From contig PJEW03000014.1 of the NCBI GenBank assembly GCA_002900995.3, forward strand, positions 71,139 through 135,138: a DNA stretch of 64,000 bases, given 5' to 3'. The number at the start of each line of letters is the position of its first letter. Positions within the stretch are counted from its first letter, which is position 1. Shown one piece after another: positions 34,591 through 44,206 of the stretch. The stretch is from Ganoderma boninense (Eukaryota > Basidiomycota > Agaricomycetes > Polyporales > Polyporaceae). The translations under genes and the position numbers were made by a program. The notes beneath the pieces are model-generated. The model was not told the DNA's origin, did not search any database, and worked only from the letters and a program-made list of their open reading frames with translations.

Positions 34591-34749
34591 CTACAAGTAC
34601 TGATTGAGATAATCAACTGGTATAAACCATTCTTGCTCAAAAAAGTCCCAGCATGTGTCATCCACAATATGGTATAGCTCTTTTGTCTCCTTATGCTGCT
34701 GCAATGCATTTTTCCACTGGTGTGCATTCATAAAGAGTTGCTGATTGCT
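34591..34749 (-). pseudogene. Short coding-like fragment, 52 codons
   Basis: A minus-strand frame reads MNAHQWKNALQQHK, then ELYHIVDDTCWDFFEQEW and FIPVDYLNQYL before TAG at 34591-34593. The aromatic/acidic composition contrasts with the AT-rich surroundings and looks like the C-terminal end of a real protein, possibly of a transposon. Upstream the frame is broken. Confidence 0.35.
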
Positions 34750-34867
34750 ATGAAACTTCTTTAATCACTCCTGAAACTAATATTTATCCTATAAAGTCCA
34801 GATCTCTGCATACATTAGGGCACCAGCTGACTTCGTCAACTTTTGACAAAGTCTGTTGGTGCCTATA
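34750..34867. other. Short AT-rich spacer
   Basis: No feature seen. Confidence 0.3.
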
Positions 34868-34978
34868 GTTCTCTCACACCCTCTCTCCTCCTCCTCACGC
34901 CTCCTCCTCATCCTTATTCTCATCCTTATCCTCACCCTCACCCTCACCCTTGTCCTTGTCCTTGTCCTTACCTTTTAC
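34868..34978. repeat. Pyrimidine-rich hexanucleotide low-complexity tract
   Basis: Runs of CTCCTC, then CCTTAT, CCTCAC and CCTTGT units follow one another. The long open frames across this tract are a by-product of low complexity. Confidence 0.8.
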
Positions 34979-35727
34979 CTTCAACCTCAATGTGCCTCTG
35001 GGTTCTCTCTGTGTCCTCTCACTACCCTCGCCCTCAACTCTCATGCTCAACCTTGTGCTTGCCATTGTCAGGAAAATAGGAGGGAGAGATGGGTGGGAAA
35101 TCAGGGAGCTGGACACTGAGGTAAGTGCTCTCACTCCCATCCTTCTTGCGTTCCCCAGGGCCTTGTCTACCAATGTAGATGTCCCACAACCCTTCTTGTC
35201 TCCTCTGAGGTGCTCCTCTTAGCAAAAAACATAGTGGGAAGCGCTCCATCTGAGGGCGGGCTCAACTGGTTCAGGAATGGGGGGGGCTCTAGATGTTGAC
35301 AGCACATGCACATGTAGCGCTGGGCTGCATAAGGCATGTGGCACAGATGCAGGTATGCTGCGTATGTACGCTTGAGTGTCGAGGCGAGGTCCGTTAGTCG
35401 GCTGTCCTGTTGAGCAGGAGTATATAGACCGATGTCAGAAATTTGGAAGCTCCGTGCTTCGAGTGGTCTTTGATTGACAGGCAAAATACTCCTATCCTAG
35501 ACTGGTGATCTGGCGCTTATCATGCAAACTCCTTTGAGCTTACTCTTCACTCGTTTAGCTACCATTTTCGTTGCCAACACGTGAGCGTCCTCAATCATCC
35601 TTACTCTCTCCACTTCCGACAGCCGCCTGTCGTGCGCCTCCGACGCACACCCATCACCTCGTCCCCATCGACACACCACCCACTCACTGACGTCGTCTCC
35701 TTCGTGCGACCACCATCGCCACCACTT
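34979..35727. other. Stretch up to the assembly gap, no clear gene
   Basis: A minus-strand frame (35167-35484) has protein-like stretches (QISDIGLYTPAQQDSR, RTYAAYLHLCHMPYAAQR) but no recognised family. The rest is unassigned. Confidence 0.3.
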
Positions 35728-35827
35728 NNNNNNNNNNNNNNNNNNNNNNNNNNNNNNNNNNNNNNNNNNNNNNNNNNNNNNNNNNNNNNNNNNNNNNNNN
35801 NNNNNNNNNNNNNNNNNNNNNNNNNNN
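35728..35827. other. Assembly gap, 100 N
   Basis: Exactly 100 N, the usual placeholder for a gap of unknown size. It directly abuts repeat R2 copy b, so it probably marks a repeat-induced break. Confidence 0.99.
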
Positions 35828-36255
35828 ATTTTGCAGCATCAGGAAAGGATGGATCAGTGGATGCTGCCACGGGCCTGGCGTGGCCTTTAATGATTCGGAA
35901 TGAAATATGAATTGCATATAAGGATGCACAGCGCTGCACGGGCCCGGGTGTCTGTCGGGACCAAAATCAAGATGATTAGGAGCAATACAGGGCCTTATAG
36001 TCCTGATACCCCAACGGGTTTTTCACCGGTGGCCTCGCAACATTAATAGGAAGCACCTTTTTCGCTGAGCCGAAGGCGAAGCATAAGTACTGACGCTTCC
36101 AGTAGTAACATTACGGGTATTTTTTTTAACTCAATTCTCAAAAATAGGTGTCAACTTAATATTCAATTACTTCCAACTCTTGGCGTTTTCTGGGGCTGAG
36201 CCGGAGGCGAAGCAAGACTCATCGTGGCAAAGCCACGGGTCAAAACAAAACTAGT
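35828..36255. repeat. Dispersed repeat R2, copy b
   Basis: Second copy of the repeat at 24965-25497, same orientation. It begins at the gap edge and ends near GCAAAGCCACGGGTCAAAA, where the Gypsy pol frame starts (LGHDWIEHHNP), so it appears to have inserted into, or recombined with, the Gypsy element. Confidence 0.8.
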
Positions 36256-37754
36256 CTATCTTGGGCATGACTGGATTGAGCACCACAATCCGTCAATACA
36301 TTGGAAGAACAAGACCATTGAATTCAACCGATGCCCAAGCACCTGCCATCACATCGTTAGCGCCGGTGAACGAATCTTCTCCCTCAACATCCGATCGTGG
36401 CTAGAGGCCCGATCAGTCCACATACGCGCAAAGACATCAGTAGCAATGGAAATCGCGATCGAACAAAACAAGGCTAAGAAGGAACAAACATTCGAAGAGA
36501 TGGTCCCCGAACAATATTGAGATTTCCGCGACGTCTTTGATGAAGCGACGTTCTCCACTCTTCCCGAACAACGGCCTTACGATCATGCAATTGAATTGAC
36601 TGATAGTGCCAAGCCGTATTGTGGCAAACTATACCCCATGGTCATGGCATGACCCGAGATGAACAACAAGTGTTAGATGCATTTCTAGAGGAAAACCTAT
36701 CCACGGGTCGAATTCGACAGTCGAAATCCCCGTGGGGTGCTCCGTTCTTCTTCGTCAAGAAAAAGGATGGGAAGTTGTGTCATGTTCAGGACTATCGACA
36801 ACTAAATACCATGACCAAGAAGAACGTCTATCCACTTCCTCTAATGCAGGAAATCTTAGATCGGTTGAAAAGATCCAATTACTATACTAAACTTGACATA
36901 CGATGGGGATACAACAATATTCGAATAGCTGATGGCGATGAGGAAAAAGCAGCGTTTATCACAAATCGCGGCTTATATGAACCTCTCGTCATGTTCTTCG
37001 GCTTAACAAATTCCCCAGCAACTTTCCAAACAATGATGAATTCAGTCTTTCAAGACCTGATTCTCCGTGGAAAGGTCATCGTGTACTTGGATGATATCAT
37101 CATCTGCACAGCCGATTTAGAAGAACACAGACGTATTGTCCGTCAAGTCCTGCAGATTCTTCGAGACAATCACCTTACGTGTAAACCCCAGAAGTGCGAA
37201 TTCGAAACCCAGGAAACCGAGTACTTAGGTCATATTATCGCCCGGAGAAATCCGCATGGACCCGGGCAAGATCAAAGGCGTTACCGACTGGCCGGTCCCC
37301 ACGTGCAAACGTGATGTACAGAGTTTCCTCGGATTTGCAAACTTCTACAGACGGTTTATCAAGGACTTCTCAAAGATTGCTGGACCGCTGAACCGTCTCA
37401 CGGGTCTTAATGAATGGACATGGACTTCCGAGCATCAACTCGCCTTTGAAGGAATCAAGCATGCAATCACACACGCCCCCGTGCTGGCTATACCCAATGA
37501 CACAGACCCCTTCAAAGTTGAATGTGATGCCTCAAACTTTGCGATTGGAGCGGAGCTCTCACAGTGTCAGAATGGACTATGGAAACCTATTGCCTTCCTA
37601 TCGCACTCCTTAACACCCGCACAAAAAGGATACGAGATCTGGGATCGAGAGATGTTATTGGTCATCACAGCACTACAGGAATGGCGTCACTTCCTCCAAA
37701 ACGCTCGTGAATTCGAGATTCACAATGACCACAAGAATCTTGAATACTCAGCTG
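36256..37754 (+). pseudogene. Ty3/Gypsy pol fragment (protease end, RT, RNase H)
   Basis: It begins inside the protease/linker (LGHDWIEHHNPSIHWKN), continues as FRDVFDEATFSTLPEQRPYDH, then reverse transcriptase: SKSPWGAPFFFVKKKDGK, DYRQLNTMTKKNVYPLP, LDIRWGYNNIRI, GLYEPLVMFFGLTNSPATF and the active-site VYLDDIII. RNase H follows (VECDASNFAIGAEL, AFLSHSLTPAQKGYEIWD, ALQEWRHFLQ) and stops at HNDHKNLEYSAA, where the foldback element sits. Damage: TGA at 36518-36520 where Arg is expected, a frame change near 36640 and another near 37245. Gag, the start of protease, integrase and LTRs are missing. Not functional. Confidence 0.92.
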
Positions 37755-38369
37755 CTGTTGTAATAATGATATATCATGTTACGGCTAACAGCCTGGAGCA
37801 TTTTATATCATGTTACGGCTATTTGCTGATGTATCACGGGCCCTCCGGGCCTTCCGACACAGCCGCCAGCAAACTACCGCATTTGGCAGTTGCTCCGCCG
37901 GGGGCTCTGCTGCCTGTCTGCCGGCTGATCTCATCCTCGCTTACCACCTCTCGGCTCTCCCTCTTGCTTGCCGACTATCAGGCACCTCCCCCGAGCATTT
38001 CCCATCAATTCCGAGGCCTCGGATGCCCTCCCGCCATCAATCCCGAGTCTGCCGAGGCGTAGTGGCTGGATTTGGCAGTTGCTCTCTCCCGGGAGGTGAG
38101 CCCCATTGTTTTCCCTGCTGCTCACTCATTTCTAGGCCGTTTCCCTAGGTTGTTTTTGCGTCTTGTTTGCATTTCCAGGGCACATCGAACGCTACCATTG
38201 CGCCACAACAAGGTGCGCTGCTTCCATTCCTAAATAGCCCCCCTTAGGTCGACCTAGGGGGGACTGTTCCCCCTCTCTTGCATTTGTTCCTGGACGGATT
38301 TGTGCGCGAGAGGGCACGTTCTGTTTGCACAGACTGTGCGCACAGAACGAGCCCTGCAGCGTACGATTC
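37755..38369 (+). repeat. Foldback element, left inverted arm
   Basis: Matches the reverse complement of 39005-39619 with only occasional mismatches (for example GAGCATTTT against GAGCGTTTT). Arm similarity ends around GCAGCGTACGATTC. Confidence 0.92.
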
Positions 38370-39004
38370 CGTCCAGCGGTCGTCGAGATATAATAGTAGA
38401 TGTAGGAGTGTATCGCAATCCTTATCAGATGTTTTATACATCATATGCACCCTTATCTGTGGGCCAGAAGAGCATCTACTCTAACGCAATCAAATGTGTA
38501 CAGAATGGTATATTATAAGTGACGTCGCATAGCGCTAAATGAGAGCTTTCCGAAGAGCCTAAAATCATGAAAAACGGCTGAAAACTGGCTGAGATATCTT
38601 CTATGTAAGTGCCTTACACCCTGTAAGACACCTCCAGCCAGGGCTTAAGACGCTGCTTCGGGTGTCTTTGTTTTGTGCACCTAAGGGGGCAAGGATCATA
38701 TCGGGCATATCTCTCTTAATATATGGTCGTTTGTCTTGATTCATTTTGCATTCAATCACTGTATACTTGGTCTCTCAAGATATATGAGCAAGACAACTAT
38801 CAAAGCAACGAAAAAATTTCAAGAGGGGGGTATTTGTGTGAGACTTGATAAGGGCTTTATAAATGATCGCATGGGGCGATAGCTTTACAACTACAGAGAC
38901 AGTATCTATAGTACTGCATAATATACTGTACAAAAGCGCAAAGCGAGCTGTCAATAAATGAGTAAGATATCAGCCAAATAAGCCTGGAGGAGGGGTGAGG
39001 AGGA

Positions 39005-39619
39005 GAATCATACGCTGCAGGGCTCGTTCTGTGCGCACAGTCTGTGCAAACAGAACGTGCCCTCTCGCGCACAAATCCGTCCAGGAACAAATGCAAGAGA
39101 GGGGGAACAGTCCCCCCTAGGTCGACCTAAGGGGGGCTATTTAGGAATGGAAGCAGCGCACCTTGTTGTGGCGCAATGGTAGCGTTCGATGTGCCCTGGA
39201 AATGCAAACAAGACGCAAAAACAACCTAGGGAAACGGCCTAGAAATGAGTGAGCAGCAGGGAAAACAATGGGGCTCACCTCCCGGGAGAGAGCAACTGCC
39301 AAATCCAGCCACTACGCCTCGGCAGACTCGGGATTGATGGCGGGAGGGCATCCGAGGCCTCGGAATTGATGGGAAATGCTCGGGGGAGGTGCCTGATAGT
39401 CGGCAAGCAAGAGGGAGAGCCGAGAGGTGGTAAGCGAGGATGAGATCAGCCGGCAGACAGGCAGCAGAGCCCCCGGCGGAGCAACTGCCAAATGCGGTAG
39501 TTTGCTGGCGGCTGTGTCGGAAGGCCCGGAGGGCCCGTGATACATCAGCAAATAGCCGTAACATGATATAAAACGCTCCAGGCTGTTAGCCGTAACATGA
39601 TATATCATTATTACAACAG
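39005..39619 (-). repeat. Foldback element, right inverted arm
   Basis: Reverse-complement partner of 37755-38369. The near identity of the arms implies recent origin or gene conversion between them. Confidence 0.92.
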
Positions 39620-39629
39620 CAGCTGCTGT

Positions 39630-39905
39630 TTGTGCCTTGTGTACGCCAATTTCTTGGCGAAGATCTGAGAAGTCAAGGTGAACACTGAAAGGTCAGAATC
39701 TTTCCCGTCTTGCCAGTTGCGACATTCTTTCTTAGTCGTGTTGAACTTATCATTGCTCATGATGTGGTTCTCGAAGACCTATAATCCATGAGTGTATGTT
39801 AAACAAGCGACAGTCAGGGACGCACCTTCTGAGCCTCCCACAACGACGCATTGAGGCTGGTGTCTATGCCGTATGAAAATTGGCACAAGGGGCCAGGGGT
39901 TGATT
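39630..39905 (-). pseudogene. Coding fragment on the minus strand
   Basis: Two exon-like blocks: FSYGIDTSLNASLWEAQK ending at a GTGCGT donor near 39825, then after an ATTATAG acceptor VFENHIMSNDKFNTTKK, ECRNWQDGKDSDLSVF and TLTSQIFAKKLAYTRHK. The frame meets a stop just before the foldback element, so the rest of this gene is missing or displaced. Unrecognised family. Confidence 0.35.
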
Positions 39906-39975
39906 GACTACTTGAAATTGAGTGTCAATCATGTAATATACAATGCAACATGCTCACATTCTACTTTCGGAACAG

Positions 39976-41298
39976 GCCAATATTTCATACACCCTGCACC
40001 ACTGGATCTGCGACCCTACGCAGAAGTCTTCTGCATACTTCGCGAATGACGAGCGACCTGAGGTTTTCGAGTCGGACGAGGGTATGACACTGCGTGGCGT
40101 GGCTCAGAACGGCCTCCGGCCGCTCAAGGCTGGAGACCTCATTTGGTTGAGCTTCTCTGTGGAGTTCTTCATAGGGACTAAGTACTGGGTGACCAACTTC
40201 ATCCCGTATGAGTTCGTCCGTGTGGGAACGGTGTCCATTGACCTGCTTGGCGACATCCGGAGCCACGACTCTCAAGACGTTGCAGGGCCCCGTGAGCGTC
40301 TCGGTGTTGGCATTGGCGGCATTTCTGGTACGTCAGTTCCTGGGTCTCGACCTCAGTATCTTTTTGACATCACGGTCACCTTCCAGTGTCGTCTAATGGC
40401 AAGCTGAGTGTCCTCGCAGACCCCTCAAAGGACCCATCAAACATGCATGAGGTTAACGCAGCATCGACCAGCACGGCCACAGACTCCGACCGCAACGAGA
40501 TCATCTTAACGCCTGACCATGCGTAGAGGTACCATCACATAAAACTGTTCCCGCAACCTACGACCCCCTCAGATTGGGAGAACAGTGACACCAAATGGGT
40601 AAGTCCCGTGTGCATCCCCGTATCATCTTTACCATTGTCTTATTATATATATATAGTCCGCAGAATGCTTGACGGATGATCCTGTTGCTGGCAAGCTTCA
40701 CGGCAAACAATACGAAAATGATCAACCCATGGAGGTGGACGATGAGGATGGTCCCGGATCAATGGCGGTCAACTTGACGAATCCTGTAGCAGGTGTCGTG
40801 AGTCCCATCCCCGTCATCTTGCCGCCCATCGCTGATGTTGCAACCCACATCCCTGACACAGTGATCTCAATCTCGAACGTCTCGCTGCCCGTAGCCGACA
40901 TCACGAACCCTGCCGCCAGGCTCGTGTTACCCGTCGCGAACTTGCCGTCCCCCGTTGCAGCCATGGAACTACCCTCCGCCAATGTGTCAGTCTCCGGCGT
41001 TGATCCTGCAGCCCCTGTTGCCGAGGTTTCGCTGCCCGTCTACGACGTCTCCCTGCCCTCTGCCAGCGTCTCATTCCCGATGGCCGACCTTGCAATCCCA
41101 GACGCCCACATCCCCAGTTCCGTTCGCAAGGTCGATGACGAACCTCCTATCCCGTCTAAGCATGCTCCCAAACCACGAGCCAAGAAATGTGCTGCGAGCA
41201 CAGAGCGGCCGCAGCCGGATGAAGGTACCGATGGAGCTTTGTTGGCCGGAGGAAGACGTCTTCGTGATCGTCGTGACAAGGGGAAAGCTGTGGCCTGA
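39976..41298 (+). pseudogene. Uncharacterised gene with one in-frame TAG
   Basis: Exons 39976-40327, 40420-40598 and 40657-41298 join in frame (donors GTACGT and GTAAGT; acceptors CGCAG and TATAG). Exon 1 encodes a compact domain: ISYTLHHWICDPTQ, GMTLRGVAQNGLRPLKAGD, LIWLSFSVEFFIGTKYW and YEFVRVGTVSIDLLGD. Exon 2 contains TAG at 40524-40526, yet the same frame continues with coding character (LFPQPTTPSDWENSDTKW) into exon 3. Exon 3 is acidic (MEVDDEDG), then has many imperfect (S/L)PVA(D/E)(V/L) repeats, and ends basic (RRLRDRRDKGKAVA). I do not recognise the family. Either the TAG is a recent nonsense mutation or sequencing error, or the true product ends there. The first exon or exons are missing or unresolved. 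Confidence 0.5.
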
Positions 41299-41745
41299 TA
41301 GTAGCGTCGTCTAAACAGCAAATGTAACTTTGTCTCTGCCGAACTTTGGTGTGAAATTGATTGTATTCCTAGCCTGCCCTGAACGTCCCTTCTCAAGTGA
41401 TGAGCAGCGTGGTGGTTTGAAAAGAATCTGGGGACGTGAATTCCGATATAGGCAATGGACAACACTTGTGTGTCAAACAGGAGCCGCCGCCAGCAAGCTA
41501 TAGCTACTGAGATACAGATTAAGCTTGTCTGGTTTAATAATATTAGCTCCGGATCTCCCTCCCAAAGTGCAGCAGCTATTCTTTGCACTCGTTATGCTGC
41601 TACTCCATAGTTCGGTTTGTCCACGTCAAAAAATTATATTGAGGTTCTACTCTACATATGTACATGACCGAGTCTGATGAGATAACCTCTACGGAGGTTA
41701 GTGCTACGTTAACGTGTCGAAGCAGATGTGAATGAAGGTGCAAAA
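41299..41745. other. Stretch without recognisable gene
   Basis: 3' flank of the preceding gene; nothing else is visible. Confidence 0.4.
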
Positions 41746-41923
41746 GTAGTACAGGATGCGGTGGAGATGGAGCGTATGGACAGCGCAAGATACGGGGGGG
41801 TAAAGGCGACCTATAGTAGTGTAGATGGACTATGGTAGTACAGGATGCGGTGGAGATGGAGCGTATGGACAGCGCAAGATACGGGGGGGTAAAGGCGACC
41901 TATAGTAGTGTAGATGGACTATG
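41746..41923. repeat. Perfect 89-bp tandem duplication
   Basis: The segment containing ACAGGATGCGGTGGAG at 41751 recurs at 41840. The two units are identical for their whole length, including the G7 run, which points to a very recent duplication or an assembly artefact. Confidence 0.93.
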
Positions 41924-42221
41924 AAATGGGGGGAAGGAACCTCTGAAAATTTTTCACCACTACTTCAAGACGGACTAAATGACTTTTCCCCCTCTTTTCC
42001 AGGTAGCGACTTTAGAAAAAAAGGTTGAAGAACGATTCACATATGCTATGTTTCCTTAGCACTAGTAGTGTAAGATCGTTACGGCAAATCATGTCAAAGA
42101 ACTCACCAAAAAGACAACCATTGAGTGCTGAATACTTGCTGCAAGTTGGGCAGACACAGAAGTCAATCGACAGGGCCACGCGACAAATTTAAAAGAAGTG
42201 CTGAGACATACCTCTGGAATT
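41924..42221. other. Short stretch without gene
   Basis: No supportable feature. Confidence 0.35.
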
Positions 42222-42452
42222 CTAGTTGGGCATGACTTGGTCAAGGTTGTCGATCTCCATGTGCACGTCTTCAATGTCATCCGCCACATCCATCTGGTCA
42301 TCGACGACAACCTCTGTGCGAGTAGGTTCAACGTCTACCTGCATGTTGTCGGACTCAGGCTGTTCAACCGTCGAGGGAGCCTGGCCGTCCGGCACGAAGT
42401 CGGCCACTGTAAGCGCTGCAAACGCGAGTGTGATGGAGTTAAGTCTGGACAT
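42222..42452 (-). CDS. Small acidic hypothetical protein, 76 residues
   Basis: ATG at 42452, product MSRLNSITLAFAALTVADF followed by a strongly acidic tail (DNMQVDVEPTRTEV, DDQMDVADDIEDVHMEID). A GCTTACAG site within the first third could be an acceptor, so this may be the last exon of a longer gene. Acidic tails of this type occur in nuclear proteins and in transposon linkers; no family assigned. Confidence 0.33.
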   Translation of the reverse strand: MSRLNSITLAFAALTVADFVPDGQAPSTVEQPESDNMQVDVEPTRTEVVVDDQMDVADDIEDVHMEIDNLDQVMPN

Positions 42453-42758
42453 ATTGTAAACGAGAGTTCTGTAAATTAAGAGTACGTGGATGTTAGCAGG
42501 TATAGCAGGCAAACTCGGAGAGGGAGGACTCAAATCGGCACGCACTGCTCACCTGAAGCGCGGAACGACGACTCGCAACTGATGGAGTGGCGGAAGGGGA
42601 AGCAGAAGGTGCTCGAGATGGCCCATTATGTACGAGCCCTTCGAGCTACGCCAATGCTTGGATATTTGTGGTTAGCCGACCCAACGTAGATGGGGGACCC
42701 ACAGAAGAGCTCTGCACCGTTTCCTGAAGTATTGACACTGCCTGGTGAGGACAAGCAC

Positions 42759-43204
42759 TAAGGCTGAGCACGGATCCAGCTCACTTTGCAGATCGATCCA
42801 CAAAATCCGGAGCTGTATCTGCAATGAGCTGTATCCACGGATCCAGCTCATTGCAGCTCTGGATCGCTGCAGCTCTGGATTGAGGCAATAGGGAAAATCT
42901 AGGTGATCCACGGATTGACAAAGTTGTAAACTAGAGCCTTTGAACACCTTCATGCATTAGAATTCTGCATGTTTAGTAGTATTTAGACAAGAAAAGTAGT
43001 TAGACAACAAGATGTATGTCAGAAACATATGATCTTTGCAAAAAACCTGTAGATTATCCGCGATCTGGATCCATTTGATCCGGATCCGCACTGATCCGGA
43101 GCCGTGGATCATGATCCACACAGCTCTGGATCAAGCCTTAAAAATGCCCTCAATCCGTGGATTCAGCTCTGGATCAGCCATGGATCGAGCCATGCTCAGC
43201 CTTA
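42759..43204. mobile_element. Non-autonomous hAT-like MITE, 446 bp
   Basis: Inverted termini TAAGGCTGAGCACGG / CCATGCTCAGCCTTA (12 bp perfect) enclose many GGATCC-centred subterminal motifs (GGATCCAGCTC, GCTCTGGATC, ATCCGGATCCGC). The flanking octamers ACAAGCAC (42751-42758) and ACGAGCAC (43205-43212) match at 7 of 8 positions, fitting the 8-bp target duplication of hAT elements. It contains no transposase. Confidence 0.82.
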
Positions 43205-43811
43205 ACGAGCACGCACCAGATCCATCAGGCGATGCAGGGTTCCCCGCCATACTCACCTGCTTCCTCAGCGACTTCAAGGTACCGGGCCCAGAAGAAAGCT
43301 GGCAGACGTCACAACTCCACGGATTCCTGGCAACGGACGCCTTCTGTCCACCAGGCACCTTTCCGCCGCCTCCTCGCTTCTCGCCAGTCGAACCTGCCAC
43401 CGCCAGTGCCCCGAGCGTCTTGATCCCCATTTGAGACTCCCCTCTCTTGCAATTATGTTCCGACTTTCCGCGATTGGGGTTGCCCAGGTCTGCCCGGAGG
43501 GGCCGTGTGTATTCCCGCCTTAATTCCCAGAGGACTTGTGTTACACATTTGTGACCTGGAGCCAAAGGCAGTGATGAGCCATTCTATCCATGAATTAAGC
43601 GCCCCAACACTGGCAGGCGCAGATCGGCCCAGCCTAAGTTGTCAGTCTAAGTTGTCTGCTCAGAGCCCACCACTGGGTGCAAACAAACGGCAAGGGCAGA
43701 AACGGGCACCTAGACATCTATCATGCTCACAATTGGGGTTGAGGCCATGTTCCTCCATGGCACACACTACAATCAAGCCCCCGAGTTTCCAACAGTGTGA
43801 ATAACTCCCTA
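43205..43811. other. Stretch without recognisable gene
   Basis: Open frames continue from the MITE without motifs; nothing can be supported. Confidence 0.35.
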
Positions 43812-43895
43812 GGTTCTTCACATGTTAATAACCCCCCTGGGTTCTTCACATGTTAATAACCCCCCTGGGTTCTTCACATGTTAATAACCATGGTT
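43812..43895. repeat. 28-bp tandem repeat, three units
   Basis: Units of GGTTCTTCACATGTTAATAA plus CCCCCCTG at 43812, 43840 and 43868; the third decays into CCATGG. It lies just outside the PIF/Harbinger element. Confidence 0.9.
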
Positions 43896-44206
43896 AATAA
43901 TGCCTGTTATTCACATTTGCAAATAACCTATAGGTTTCTCGCCCGTAGATACTACAACGAGGTCTGTAGACCTAAGGCCCTGGTCGGCAGTATTGACCCG
44001 GGTTGATCAACCCAGGTCAATTTGTGTCCGAGATCACCGGGAAAACACAGATCAACCCCGAGGTCGACCATCTGCTCAACAGATAACGCAGTCACTAGTA
44101 GTAACAGTAGTCACACTCATGTACTCTCTGGTTACGCAATTGGACGCCTGAGGATGCCCAGTACGAACCCGGATGGTGTCACGGTGCTATACCCTTCCTC
44201 CTTGCC

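Larger units (their letters stand above)
37755..39619. mobile_element. Foldback element with about 615-bp inverted arms
   Basis: 1,865 bp. The left arm 37755-38369 is an almost perfect inverted copy of 39005-39619 around a 634-bp AT-rich centre. The termini are CTGTTGTAATAATG...CATTATTACAACAG. CAGCTG lies on both sides (37749-37754 and 39620-39625), a likely 6-bp target duplication; the ends share sequence with the flank, so up to 11 bp is possible. The arms contain the repeated motif TATATCATGTTACGGCTA and the palindrome TAGGTCGACCTA. No transposase is encoded; the 112-codon frames seen in each arm are mirror images and not evidence of genes. It interrupts the Gypsy RNase H segment. Confidence 0.9.

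Noticed and set aside
34843..35173. Long open frames on both strands over the CTC/CCTTGT tract
   Set aside because: They follow from low-complexity repeat composition and overlap each other on opposite strands.
37810..38148. 112-codon open frame in the left foldback arm, identical to one in the right arm (39226-39564)
   Set aside because: The two frames are mirror images because the arms are inverted copies; no domain, start context or codon signal supports a protein.
42380..42440. Plus-strand CKRCKRECDG resembling a Zn2Cys6 finger
   Set aside because: The motif is incomplete and lies antisense to a better acidic coding frame; probably chance.
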